From assembly GCA_945787885.1 (NCBI GenBank), contig CALZJF010000013.1, positions 1 through 58,417 of the forward strand: 58,417 bases of DNA, written 5' to 3'. Source of the stretch: an uncultured Bacteroidales bacterium. GTDB lineage: Bacteria; Bacteroidota; Bacteroidia; Bacteroidales; Bacteroidaceae. Below, one piece after another: positions 50,455 to 58,417 of this stretch (its first letter is position 1; each line of letters begins with the position of its first letter). The notes under the pieces are model-generated. The model had not been told where the DNA came from, did no database searches, and was given only the letters and a program-made list of their open reading frames with translations. The position numbers and the translations under genes were made by a program.

Positions 50455-53400
50455 TTACTTGCCGAGCATCACCTTGGTGGCGTTGCCGTTGCTGCCCTTG
50501 ACAATGTAAGCTCCGCGCTTGAGCGATGCAGCGCGGACATCAGACGTCACCTTGCGTCCGCTCATGTCGTAAACCTCGGCGTTGGCGTCGGCAGCGGTGT
50601 TGATGTTGCTGATGCCGTCAGGCTGACTCTTGCCGAAGCTGACGGTGAATACGACATCGCTCTCGTCCCATCCCATGCAGGTGGGCACGGCAACCACATA
50701 TTCGCCGGCTTCAGTGGCTTCAAGCTTCAGCGTGGTGGTGAATTCCGTGCCTTCAGAGACGACTTTGCTCTCTGCCACAACGGTATTGAGGTCGCTGACG
50801 CTGTAGATGCTCACGTTGGCGTAGGTCTTGCCCGTAGCTTTGAGTGAGAATGTGCCTTCTGACGGGATGTTGAGGTAATACCAGTTCTTGTAGTTGCTGT
50901 TGGGTTTTACTGCTACCGTCCATTCTGCACCGTTCTCAGTCGGGATAGCCGGCAGTTCGCAGAATGCGTACTCAGTAGCCGTGAGGTGATATTGCGTTTC
51001 GTCGAGCGTCTGGGTCTTGATCTTGTAGGTCTGCTCTGCGGTGCAGGGAGCCGTCAGGATGAAGCCTTCCGTGGCAGAGCCGTTGGTCCACTTGTAGTAG
51101 TCGTCGGCAGGACTCATTACGTACATGGCCGTAGAAGAGTAGGTTTCCTCGTTATACTGATAAGGCATGTCGGTGCGGATGTCGATGATGCCGTTCTTGG
51201 AAGTGGTGAAGCTGAAGTAAGTCTCCGTTCCGACGCCGGCAGGCACGTCTGCCATCTCGCCGCTTGTGAGCACGATAGGTTCGTCTTCAGTCGTGCCGGG
51301 CACTGTGGCGTCCTTCTCAAATGTGACGGTGAATGTCGTGCCTTCTCCATTGTAGCCCGGGCAGTTGGTGAGTGCCACGGCATATTCGCTGGCGGCGTCA
51401 GCATGGAAGGTCAGTGTGGTATAATATACGCCTTCGCTTGAGAATACGTCGGTACTTGCCACCGGAGAGCTCAGGTCGCTGGTGCTGTAAACCTGGAAGT
51501 CGGCGTACGATTTGCCTTCTGCATAGAGCGTGAACTTACCAGCCTTCGGAATGTTCAGATAATACCAGTCCTTATAGTTGTTGTTGGTCTTCACAGGCAC
51601 GTCGAGCGTAGCACCCGTCTCCGCAGGAATGGCAGGAAGCTCGTCGAAGGCATATTCCGTAGCCGTGAGCTTGTACTGAGTGTCGTTGAGTGTGAAGGTC
51701 TTGATGTAGTAGCTCACGCCTGCTTCCGTGGGAAGAGTCGTGATATATCCCTCGGCAGAGCCGCTTACCCATGAGTACCAACCATCATTTGCAGTCTTGT
51801 ACTGCATGGAAGAAGCCTGATACGTGTTGTAGTCATACTCGTAAGGCATGTCGGTGCGGAGGTCGAGAATGCCCCTCTTGGTCGTCGTAAAGCCATAATA
51901 CGTGGTCTTGAATGCCTCAGCCGGAATGTCGGCAGAAACTCCGTTCTCAAGCTTGATGGGGTTGGCCTCGATTTCGCCCTCTTTCACATCTATCTCCGAG
52001 AGGGTGAATGTGCCCTCCGTAGCGATGTTCTGGATGTAGAACACGTAGGTCTTGCCTTCGGCAGCAGCAATCTTGTAGCCAGTGCCGTCAGACGTTATAT
52101 CATAGCTTTCATACGAATTGGCACTCTTGGGGAATGACATCGTGGTCCAGGCATCGCCCGTATCTACCTTGAGGAAGCAACCCTTCGTCGCAGTGTATTT
52201 GTAGTAGGTGCTACCAGCCTTCAGCGTGTTTTCGCCCAGATTAGCCTGAATGGCAGTCAGATATTCAGCGCCGGCAGGAATCTCCGTAAAGGTGAGCTTG
52301 AACGAAACGTTCTCGGCGTTGTAGGAATTGACGGTGAGGATATAAGACTTGCCGTTCTCCACGGGCACCTTCATGTCGCTGTTTACGTAGGCGAGCTGGC
52401 TGCCCGTCTCTTCGTCATTGAGGATGAGCGACGTGCTGGATACGCCGTCAATGGTGTAATTGACGTTGGCATACATCGCCGAAGTGAAGTCGGCAGGCAC
52501 GGTGAACTTGTAATACGTTGCGCCGGCGAAGCCCGGTGTGCTGTATTCCGCGTCGGCAACAATTTCCTTCGGATATGTCTTGGCATCGCCGGGCTGGAGG
52601 TCTTCTTCCTTGACGGTTATCTGCTCGTCGGCAGCCGTGGCCTCAGTCTTCACGACGGCGAAGTAAACCGTGCTCAGCGGCTCTTCGTATTCGCTGTCAG
52701 TGCCAATGCGCTTGCGCATGGAGACGCAGCCGTTGCTCGTAGTGAAGGCGTAGCCCGTGCATGATGTGAGGAACACGGCCTTGCCGGATCCGAGGTTGGC
52801 ATCAGAAGTGATGGTCACGAAACCGTCGGTCTTTGCGATGTCATACTGATACCAGTAGGTGCCAGCGGCGGCGGGCAGTGTGAAAGTGCCGTCGGTAGAG
52901 GTGAAGGGGTTGTTGCAGCTTGCGCCTTCGGAGTCGTCCACGGACACCACCTTGATATGGTATGGCGATGTGCCGCCGTTCTGAAGCGTAAGGATGTAGG
53001 TGACGCCTGCCTCCACGGTGTAGGGATAGTAGGTGCCCTCCGCGGGGTCATTCTGTGCGAGCGCATTGAGATCTTCTTTTTCGCCTTCACAGCCTACGCT
53101 GATGTACTTGTACGAAGAATAGCCGTCGATGAAAATCTTCACGTTGCCCGATGTCTCTGGCTGGAACGTGGCGTACGCCAGGCTTGTGTAAGTAGTGTTG
53201 TCGTAGTGAGAGTTGAGATAAGTTGATTTCTCCGTTACGAGCACAGCATCGTCGCACGTGGCACCGCCTTCAAAGTCATCGTTCGTCTCTTCTACTGTCA
53301 CCTTAAATTCTCCGCCCTCGCTGTACCAATCGCTTACGTAGATAAGTACCTTCTGCGAGGCGGGAATGGCATAAGTGAATGCGCTCCAGTCGTTGTTGGG

Positions 53401-53634
53401 AGTGCTGCCGAGGTTCTGACCGCTTTCGTCGCTTACTGTCACATTGGCATATTTGCCGAAATCAAGTGTGAGATACACATTTGATGTAGATGGCGCAGTG
53501 TAGGTGTAATAAGTGCTTCCGCTATAGACGTTGACTTCCGTCGTATTGAGTTCCAACGGATTGTCTTGCGTTTGCGCAAATGTTACGCCACAAATCAGCG
53601 CCATCATGAAGAAAAGGAATGTAAACTTCTTCAC
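50455..53634 (-). CDS. Large repetitive secreted protein with T9SS-type tail
   Basis: 1059 aa. Signal peptide ending near TFAQT, followed by eight or so beta-sandwich-like repeats of about 110-130 residues, each with a YY-x-FT/YT strand (YYTYTAPS, YYKFTVPA, YYKYTATKG, YYGFTTTK, YFSFTTSK). Two neighbouring repeats near the C-terminus (starting ADIPAEAFKTT and ADVPAGVGTET) are close copies, including RTDMPY and LTATEYAF. The end (AEVYDMSGRKV, GAYIVKGSNG) fits a type A T9SS sorting tail. No catalytic motif is visible; adhesin, glycan-binding or structural surface protein are all possible. Well-formed promoter at 53709-53740. Confidence 0.8.
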   Translation of the reverse strand: MKKFTFLFFMMALICGVTFAQTQDNPLELNTTEVNVYSGSTYYTYTAPSTSNVYLTLDFGKYANVTVSDESGQNLGSTPNNDWSAFTYAIPASQKVLIYVSDWYSEGGEFKVTVEETNDDFEGGATCDDAVLVTEKSTYLNSHYDNTTYTSLAYATFQPETSGNVKIFIDGYSSYKYISVGCEGEKEDLNALAQNDPAEGTYYPYTVEAGVTYILTLQNGGTSPYHIKVVSVDDSEGASCNNPFTSTDGTFTLPAAAGTYWYQYDIAKTDGFVTITSDANLGSGKAVFLTSCTGYAFTTSNGCVSMRKRIGTDSEYEEPLSTVYFAVVKTEATAADEQITVKEEDLQPGDAKTYPKEIVADAEYSTPGFAGATYYKFTVPADFTSAMYANVNYTIDGVSSTSLILNDEETGSQLAYVNSDMKVPVENGKSYILTVNSYNAENVSFKLTFTEIPAGAEYLTAIQANLGENTLKAGSTYYKYTATKGCFLKVDTGDAWTTMSFPKSANSYESYDITSDGTGYKIAAAEGKTYVFYIQNIATEGTFTLSEIDVKEGEIEANPIKLENGVSADIPAEAFKTTYYGFTTTKRGILDLRTDMPYEYDYNTYQASSMQYKTANDGWYSWVSGSAEGYITTLPTEAGVSYYIKTFTLNDTQYKLTATEYAFDELPAIPAETGATLDVPVKTNNNYKDWYYLNIPKAGKFTLYAEGKSYADFQVYSTSDLSSPVASTDVFSSEGVYYTTLTFHADAASEYAVALTNCPGYNGEGTTFTVTFEKDATVPGTTEDEPIVLTSGEMADVPAGVGTETYFSFTTSKNGIIDIRTDMPYQYNEETYSSTAMYVMSPADDYYKWTNGSATEGFILTAPCTAEQTYKIKTQTLDETQYHLTATEYAFCELPAIPTENGAEWTVAVKPNSNYKNWYYLNIPSEGTFSLKATGKTYANVSIYSVSDLNTVVAESKVVSEGTEFTTTLKLEATEAGEYVVAVPTCMGWDESDVVFTVSFGKSQPDGISNINTAADANAEVYDMSGRKVTSDVRAASLKRGAYIVKGSNGNATKVMLGK

Positions 53635-53708
53635 GTGCGTAAATTTTTTGAGTGATAATTGTTTGAAAATGGATGATTTGGTTTAGTTTTTGTCTTTTTT
53701 AACAGCCG

Positions 53709-53749
53709 CAAAAGTAGGGATTATTTCCCAAACGCACAAACGTTTGTGA
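53709..53749 (-). promoter_or_regulatory. Promoter with overlapping palindrome
   Basis: On the minus strand: TTTG (53740-53737), a 20-nt spacer, TACTTTTG (53716-53709). The -33 TTTG is part of the 14-bp perfect palindrome CACAAACGTTTGTG at 53736-53749, which could be an operator. The stretch 53750-54063 shows nothing else that I recognise. Confidence 0.65.
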
Positions 53750-54069
53750 GCTTTTTTCTGTGTTTTTGACGTAAAAATAGATGTTTTGTAGAAAAATTTC
53801 TGCAAAATCTTACAGATTGACACATGCTGCCAGAGACTGTCATTCATGGCTGCTGCCTATTATATATGGTGATATTCAGTGTAAGTCCTGTTCGAGTAGT
53901 GTTTTTCAGACTGATAAGTCACAGGCATCCCTTCATCCAAGGAAGTAAGCGATAGGTTTGCGCATTAACGTCTGTTGGCAAATATGGAGAGGGTAAATGT
54001 TAATTGCCGTTAAATAATTGATTCCAAAACTCCGTTTTAATCTCGAAAAATCCCCATCGTTTCAAAAAT

Positions 54070-54258
54070 GGTAGGTTCTATCAATTAGTTTTCAATGTAA
54101 GGCAGTGTTTCTGTTTTACTTGGATGTCTTCACGCCTCTCGCACCGTATCTTTTTGTCTTTCATTCAGTCACGTAGCCCGCTACGCTCCCTCGTGAAAGA
54201 CAAAAACCTACGGCACGATAGTCGCAAATACATCGCAAGCTAATTGATAGAACCTACC
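54070..54258 (-). mobile_element. MITE copy 7
   Basis: 189 bp, inverted orientation like copy 4. Flanked by AAAAAT on both sides (54064-54069 and 54259-54264), so its duplication reads as 6 bp, or 4 bp plus chance in an A-rich target. No gene begins immediately next to it. Confidence 0.93.
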
Positions 54259-54446
54259 AAAAATTTTTTTACGCTTGCATAGACAGCCGTGCAGAACTGT
54301 TAGAACCGAACTTTGGAAATGCAAATCAACCAATTTTAATCCGCAAAATCCTATAATGCCAGCCTTACCCCTTGTCTTGCTATCTGAAATCCCTGAAAAT
54401 GCCATTTGCGGACAGATGAAACACTGTGTCCCGGAGTGGAGAAACA

Positions 54447-54580
54447 GAGATTCTCGCTTGTCCTGCAGAGCTTCTGCCTTCCAAGTGACCACATTCAGCC
54501 CTCAGAATGGTCACTTCTACCCCTCAAAGTAATCATTCTTGGGCTAAAAATGATTAGTTTGAGGCTAAAAGCACTGTCGG
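54447..54580 (+). repeat. 22-nt-period element, copy 4
   Basis: Leader 54447-54485 (GAGATTCTCGCTTG..., CTGCAGAGCTTCTGCC), boxes at 54486 TGACCA, 54508 TGGTCA, 54530 TAATCA and 54551 TGATTA (steps 22, 22, 21), and trailer GCACTGTCGGA as in copy 1. It is the most diverged copy. The following 54581-54915 shows nothing I recognise. Confidence 0.8.
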
Positions 54581-54918
54581 AAAATCAAAAACAGCCCTCA
54601 AAAAAGGGGAAATGCGGTAAAATGAGCCTTTTTCGAGCCAAGAATGGGGGAGAATGACTGACGAAATGCTCAAAATGCCTGTATATGCCCATTGCATATA
54701 GCAATATTGCGTGTTCGTTTCTCTGTTTTCAGGGGCAAACCGTCATGTTTTTTCTTCTTTTCAAGTGTTAAAGGGTGTTAATAGTCTTGGGCGCGTTGCA
54801 GTGCCGATAGCGAGAGAATAGGATAAGCTCCCTCGTGATGAAACAGCGAGAATGATGCAGAATAAGGAGACGTTGAGCTTTTTTAAGCCAATAATAGCAC
54901 TTAAAGCGTTGATTCTGT

Positions 54919-54949
54919 TTTGCTTTTCAGCGAATTATCACTAATTTTG
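54919..54949 (+). promoter_or_regulatory. Promoter of the first ATPase/nuclease gene of pair 2
   Basis: TTTG at 54919-54922, a 19-nt spacer, TAATTTTG at 54942-54949: a perfect match to the Bacteroidota consensus. The aligned region before the second copy (about 56730-56760) reads GAAATTTAG at the box and lacks the TTTG. Confidence 0.75.
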
Positions 54950-54974
54950 CATCGTGGAAATAAAGCATACGACT

Positions 54975-56702
54975 ATGAGCCATGTGAAACAACTCCCCTA
55001 CGGAATATCAGACTTTGAGACCGTCATGCAGGATGGTCTCTATTACGTGGATAAGACCATGTACATTCCCCTGTTGGAGGACCAGCCCCGCAATCTCATG
55101 TTCATCCGTCCTCGGCGCTTTGGCAAGAGTCTGCTGCTGAGTATGCTCAAGACCTACTACGACAAAGCCAAGAAGGACAAGTTTGAGGAGCTGTTCGGTT
55201 CGCTTTGGATAGGGCAGCACCCCACGCCGCTGATGGGCAGATATGAGGTGATGCACCTTGACTTCTCCCAGATAGGTGGGACGATTGACGAATTGCCAAG
55301 GCGGTTTGATGATTTTCTCGCCCGTAAGCTGAATGCGTTCGTCAGGAAATACGCTTCTGACTATCCTGACTATTTCATCAAGGAGTTCTTTGAAGCAACA
55401 TCCGGCAACGACAAGCTGACCATGATTACCACCACGGCCAACGACCTTCGCATCCCGATGTATCTCATCATCGACGAGTACGACAACTTCACCAATGTGG
55501 TGCTGAGCGAGAAGGGCGAGGAGGTATATCATCAGATGACGCATGCCGAGGGTTTCTATCGGGATGTTTTCAAGAAGTTCAAGGGGACGTTCGAGCGGAT
55601 TTTCTTCACGGGCGTAAGTCCCGTGACGCTCGATGACCTCACCAGCGGCTTCAACATTGGCTGGAACATCACCACATTGTTCTATTTCGACAAGATGCTT
55701 GGCTTTTCCACGGAAGAAGTGCGCGAGATGTTTGCCTATTACAAGGATGCAGGGTCTTTGTATGCCGACTGCGACATTGAGGCTATGATAGAGGAAATGC
55801 GACCTTGGTATGACAACTACTGCTTCTCTGAGGAATCTCTTGGCGATGAAAATCGTGTGTTCAACAGTGACATGGTGCTGTATTACTTACGCAACTATAT
55901 TATGTACAAGTCTGCCCCCAAGGTCATGCTCGACCCTAACACCAAGACGGACTACAACAAGCTGAAGAAACTCATACAGCTCGACCGTCTCGATGGTGAC
56001 CGCAAGGGCATCCTGCGCCAGATAGCCGAAGAAGGCGAGATAGTTTCGGAGATTGTCCCCTCTTTCCCCGCTTCTGCGTTAGTGAAGCCTGAAATGTTCA
56101 TCAGCCTGCTGTTCTATTACGGCATGCTGACCATCAAGGGAACGTATGGACCGCAGTACGTCCTCGGCATTCCCAACAACAATGTCAGGATGCAGTATTA
56201 CAATTTCCTCATGGAGAACTATGCGCCGGTATGTGGGATTGACACCAAGAATCTTGTTACGATGTTTACCAGCATGGCCGTTGGCGGCAACTGGCTCGAT
56301 GCCCTGCAATACCTGTGTGACTGCTACAAGCAACTCTCATCCGTGCGCGACTCCATCGAGGGCGAACGAAACATCCAAGGCTTCTTCATGGCCTACCTCA
56401 GTCTGTGCAGCTATTACATCACCGCGCCGGAATTGGAGCTCAGTCATGGTTTCTGCGACTTCTTCCTGCTGCCCAATATGACGCACTATCAGGCCGGCCA
56501 CAGCTATATCATAGAACTGAAATATCTTTCCAAGGCAGACTACAGCGAAGAGAAAGCCCGCCGGCAATGGCGTGAGGCCGTGGAGCAGACAGGTCACTAT
56601 GAAGCAGCCCCGAAAGTGGAAGCCCTGCGGCAGGGAACCCAGCTCCATAAAATCATCATCCAGTTCTGCGGATGGGAAGTGATACGCATGGAGGAGGTTT
56701 AG
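54975..56702 (+). CDS. AAA-ATPase-like / PD-(D/E)XK protein, pair 2, first copy
   Basis: 575 aa from ATG 54975 (a GTG 21 bp earlier is in frame). P-loop RPRRFGKSLLLSML at about residues 50-63, Walker B LIIDEYDNF, and the C-terminal nuclease signature CDFFLLP...YIIELK with a following QW/GHY helix. Same general architecture as the genes at 1479-4752 but a separate subfamily with little direct identity. It has a consensus promoter. The DNA is almost identical to the next copy from the start to about 55660 and again from about 55926, but differs clearly between. Role not established. Confidence 0.87.
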   Translation: MSHVKQLPYGISDFETVMQDGLYYVDKTMYIPLLEDQPRNLMFIRPRRFGKSLLLSMLKTYYDKAKKDKFEELFGSLWIGQHPTPLMGRYEVMHLDFSQIGGTIDELPRRFDDFLARKLNAFVRKYASDYPDYFIKEFFEATSGNDKLTMITTTANDLRIPMYLIIDEYDNFTNVVLSEKGEEVYHQMTHAEGFYRDVFKKFKGTFERIFFTGVSPVTLDDLTSGFNIGWNITTLFYFDKMLGFSTEEVREMFAYYKDAGSLYADCDIEAMIEEMRPWYDNYCFSEESLGDENRVFNSDMVLYYLRNYIMYKSAPKVMLDPNTKTDYNKLKKLIQLDRLDGDRKGILRQIAEEGEIVSEIVPSFPASALVKPEMFISLLFYYGMLTIKGTYGPQYVLGIPNNNVRMQYYNFLMENYAPVCGIDTKNLVTMFTSMAVGGNWLDALQYLCDCYKQLSSVRDSIEGERNIQGFFMAYLSLCSYYITAPELELSHGFCDFFLLPNMTHYQAGHSYIIELKYLSKADYSEEKARRQWREAVEQTGHYEAAPKVEALRQGTQLHKIIIQFCGWEVIRMEEV

Positions 56703-56783
56703 CCGGAAAATTTCATGTAGAAGCCATTTCGCCTCTCAGCGAATCATCAGAAATTTAGCATCGTGGAAATAAAGCATACGACT

Positions 56784-58417
56784 ATGAGCCATGTGAAACA
56801 ACTCCCCTACGGAATATCAGACTTTGAGACCGTCATGCAGGATGGTCTCTATTACGTGGATAAGACCATGTACATTCCCCTGTTGGAGGACCAGCCCCGC
56901 AATCTCATGTTCATCCGTCCTCGGCGCTTTGGCAAGAGTCTGCTGCTGAGTATGCTCAAGACCTACTACGACAAAGCCAAGAAGGACAAGTTTGAGGAGC
57001 TGTTCGGTTCGCTTTGGATAGGGCAGCACCCCACGCCGCTGATGGGCAGATATGAGGTGATGCACCTTGACTTCTCCCAGATAGGTGGGACGATTGACGA
57101 ATTGCCAAGGCGGTTTGATGATTTTCTCGCCCGTAAGCTGAATGCGTTCGTCAGGAAATACGCTTCTGACTATCCTGACTATTTCATCAAGGAGTTCTTT
57201 GAAGCAACATCCGGCAACGACAAGCTGACCATGATTACCACCACGGCCAACGACCTTCGCATCCCGATGTATCTCATCATCGACGAGTACGACAACTTCA
57301 CCAATGTGGTGCTGAGCGAGAAGGGCGAGGAGGTATATCATCAGATGACGCATGCCGAGGGTTTCTATCGGGATGTTTTCAAGAAGTTCAAGGGGACGTT
57401 CGAGCGGATTTTCTTCACGGGCGTAAGTCCCGTGACGCTCGATGACCTCACCAGCGGCTTCAACATCGGCTGGAACATCACCACCAAGCGGGCGTTCGAT
57501 AAGATGCTCGGGTTCTCCACGGAGGATGTGCGCGAGATGTTTGCCTATTACAAGGATGCAGGTTCTCTGTCTGCCGACTGCGACATCGAGGCCATGATAG
57601 CAGACATGAAGCCGTGGTATGACAATTATTGCTTCGCTAAGGAATGCTTGGAAGAACCCAATCGCGTGTTCAACAGCGACATGGTGCTGTATTACCTGAG
57701 GAGCTATATCGAGGATGGGCACGCCCCGGAAGTCATGCTCGACCCTAACACCAAGACGGACTACAACAAGCTGAAGAAACTCATACAGCTCGACCGTCTC
57801 GATGGTGACCGCAAGGGCATCCTGCGCCAGATAGCCGAAGAAGGCGAGATAGTTTCGGAGATTGTCCCCTCTTTCCCCGCTTCTGCGTTAGTGAAGCCTG
57901 AAATGTTCATCAGCCTGCTGTTCTATTACGGCATGCTGACCATCAAGGGAACGTATGGACCGCAGTACGTCCTCGGCATTCCCAACAACAATGTCAGGAT
58001 GCAGTATTACAATTTCCTCATGGAGAACTATGCGCCGGTATGTGGGATTGACACCAAGAATCTTGTTACGATGTTTACCAGCATGGCCGTTGGCGGCAAC
58101 TGGCTCGATGCCCTGCAATACCTGTGTGACTGCTACAAGCAACTCTCATCCGTGCGCGACTCCATCGAGGGCGAACGAAACATCCAAGGCTTCTTCATGG
58201 CCTACCTCAGTCTGTGCAGCTATTACATCACCGCGCCGGAATTGGAGCTCAGTCATGGTTTCTGCGACTTCTTCCTGCTGCCCAATATGACGCACTATCA
58301 GGCCGGCCACAGCTATATCATAGAACTGAAATATCTTTCCAAGGCAGACTACAGCGAAGAGAAAGCCCGCCGGCAATGGCGTGAGGCCGTGGAGCAGACA
58401 GGTCACTATGAAGCAGC
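56784..58417 (+). CDS. AAA-ATPase-like / PD-(D/E)XK protein, pair 2, second copy (cut by window end)
   Basis: At least 544 codons; the frame continues past the window edge. It repeats the previous gene at an offset of exactly 1809 bp, including about 30 bp in front of the start. The divergent block is about 57469-57734 (for example NITTKRAFDKML instead of NITTLFYFDKML, and RSYIEDGHAPEVM instead of RNYIMYKSAPKVM). P-loop, Walker B and the D...ELK motif are intact. The promoter boxes of the first copy are degraded here, so expression would depend on read-through across 81 bp, or the copy may be silent. Confidence 0.87.
   Translation, partial: MSHVKQLPYGISDFETVMQDGLYYVDKTMYIPLLEDQPRNLMFIRPRRFGKSLLLSMLKTYYDKAKKDKFEELFGSLWIGQHPTPLMGRYEVMHLDFSQIGGTIDELPRRFDDFLARKLNAFVRKYASDYPDYFIKEFFEATSGNDKLTMITTTANDLRIPMYLIIDEYDNFTNVVLSEKGEEVYHQMTHAEGFYRDVFKKFKGTFERIFFTGVSPVTLDDLTSGFNIGWNITTKRAFDKMLGFSTEDVREMFAYYKDAGSLSADCDIEAMIADMKPWYDNYCFAKECLEEPNRVFNSDMVLYYLRSYIEDGHAPEVMLDPNTKTDYNKLKKLIQLDRLDGDRKGILRQIAEEGEIVSEIVPSFPASALVKPEMFISLLFYYGMLTIKGTYGPQYVLGIPNNNVRMQYYNFLMENYAPVCGIDTKNLVTMFTSMAVGGNWLDALQYLCDCYKQLSSVRDSIEGERNIQGFFMAYLSLCSYYITAPELELSHGFCDFFLLPNMTHYQAGHSYIIELKYLSKADYSEEKARRQWREAVEQTGHYEA

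Noticed and set aside
53890-53925. tRNA-like GTTCGAGTA
   Set aside because: No matching acceptor, D or anticodon arms around it.

Overview
The window is chromosomal DNA from a Bacteroidales bacterium, most likely Prevotellaceae. Grounds seen in the sequence: a SusC/SusD pair, many promoters with the Bacteroidota -7 box TAnnTTTG (often with TTTG 18-20 nt upstream), almost no Shine-Dalgarno sequences, Bacteroidota lipoprotein signals, and two large secreted proteins ending in C-terminal tails like those of the type IX secretion system. I saw no rRNA, tRNA or CRISPR array.

Layout. 1-4.8 kb: a MATE efflux gene facing a tandem pair of AAA-ATPase-like/PD-(D/E)XK genes. 5.2-13.8 kb: an operon of SusC, SusD, a DUF6057-like membrane protein and a lipoprotein beta-propeller with a CxxCH motif. 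14-20.4 kb: an SDR dehydrogenase, a TerB-like protein, a PMCA-type calcium ATPase and a stand-alone domain resembling the FtsZ C-terminus. 21-30.6 kb: an accessory region of small stress and signalling genes (YccF, a small HTH protein, YaaA, a macro-like protein, an HD hydrolase, an LMW phosphatase, a VWA protein, an NrtR-type NUDIX regulator, an AAA ATPase with two YbjN-like partners, a lipoprotein nuclease). 31-40 kb: carboxynorspermidine synthase, recA, mgtC, pepT and a GH84 hexosaminidase. 40-50 kb: an operon of a HAD phosphatase, two phosphoesterases, a thioesterase and an M50 protease, followed by a lipoprotein, a GH33 sialidase and a RelA/SpoT protein. 50.4-53.6 kb: a 1059-aa repetitive secreted protein. 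54.9 kb to the end: a second tandem ATPase/nuclease pair, the last gene cut by the window edge.

Four patterns are not explained by ordinary genes. (1) Seven copies of a ~189-bp non-autonomous element with GGTAGGTTCTA termini; five copies have exact 4-bp A/T-rich target duplications. (2) Four dispersed copies of an element made of a conserved leader, then 6-bp TGNNCA-like boxes repeated at a 22-nt period, then a short trailer. (3) Two unrelated tandem ATPase/nuclease pairs in which near-identical ends flank a divergent central block, and in which only the first copy keeps a -7 box. (4) A matching operator-promoter arrangement in front of the macro-like gene and the NrtR-NUDIX gene, suggesting a small regulon.

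The GH84 enzyme, the sialidase and the SusC/D transporter are consistent with foraging on host glycans. The 21-30 kb region reads as a nucleotide-signalling or stress region (ADP-ribose-type sensing, a (p)ppGpp-type hydrolase) broken up by element insertions. All functional statements rest on motif reading by eye; no database search was run.
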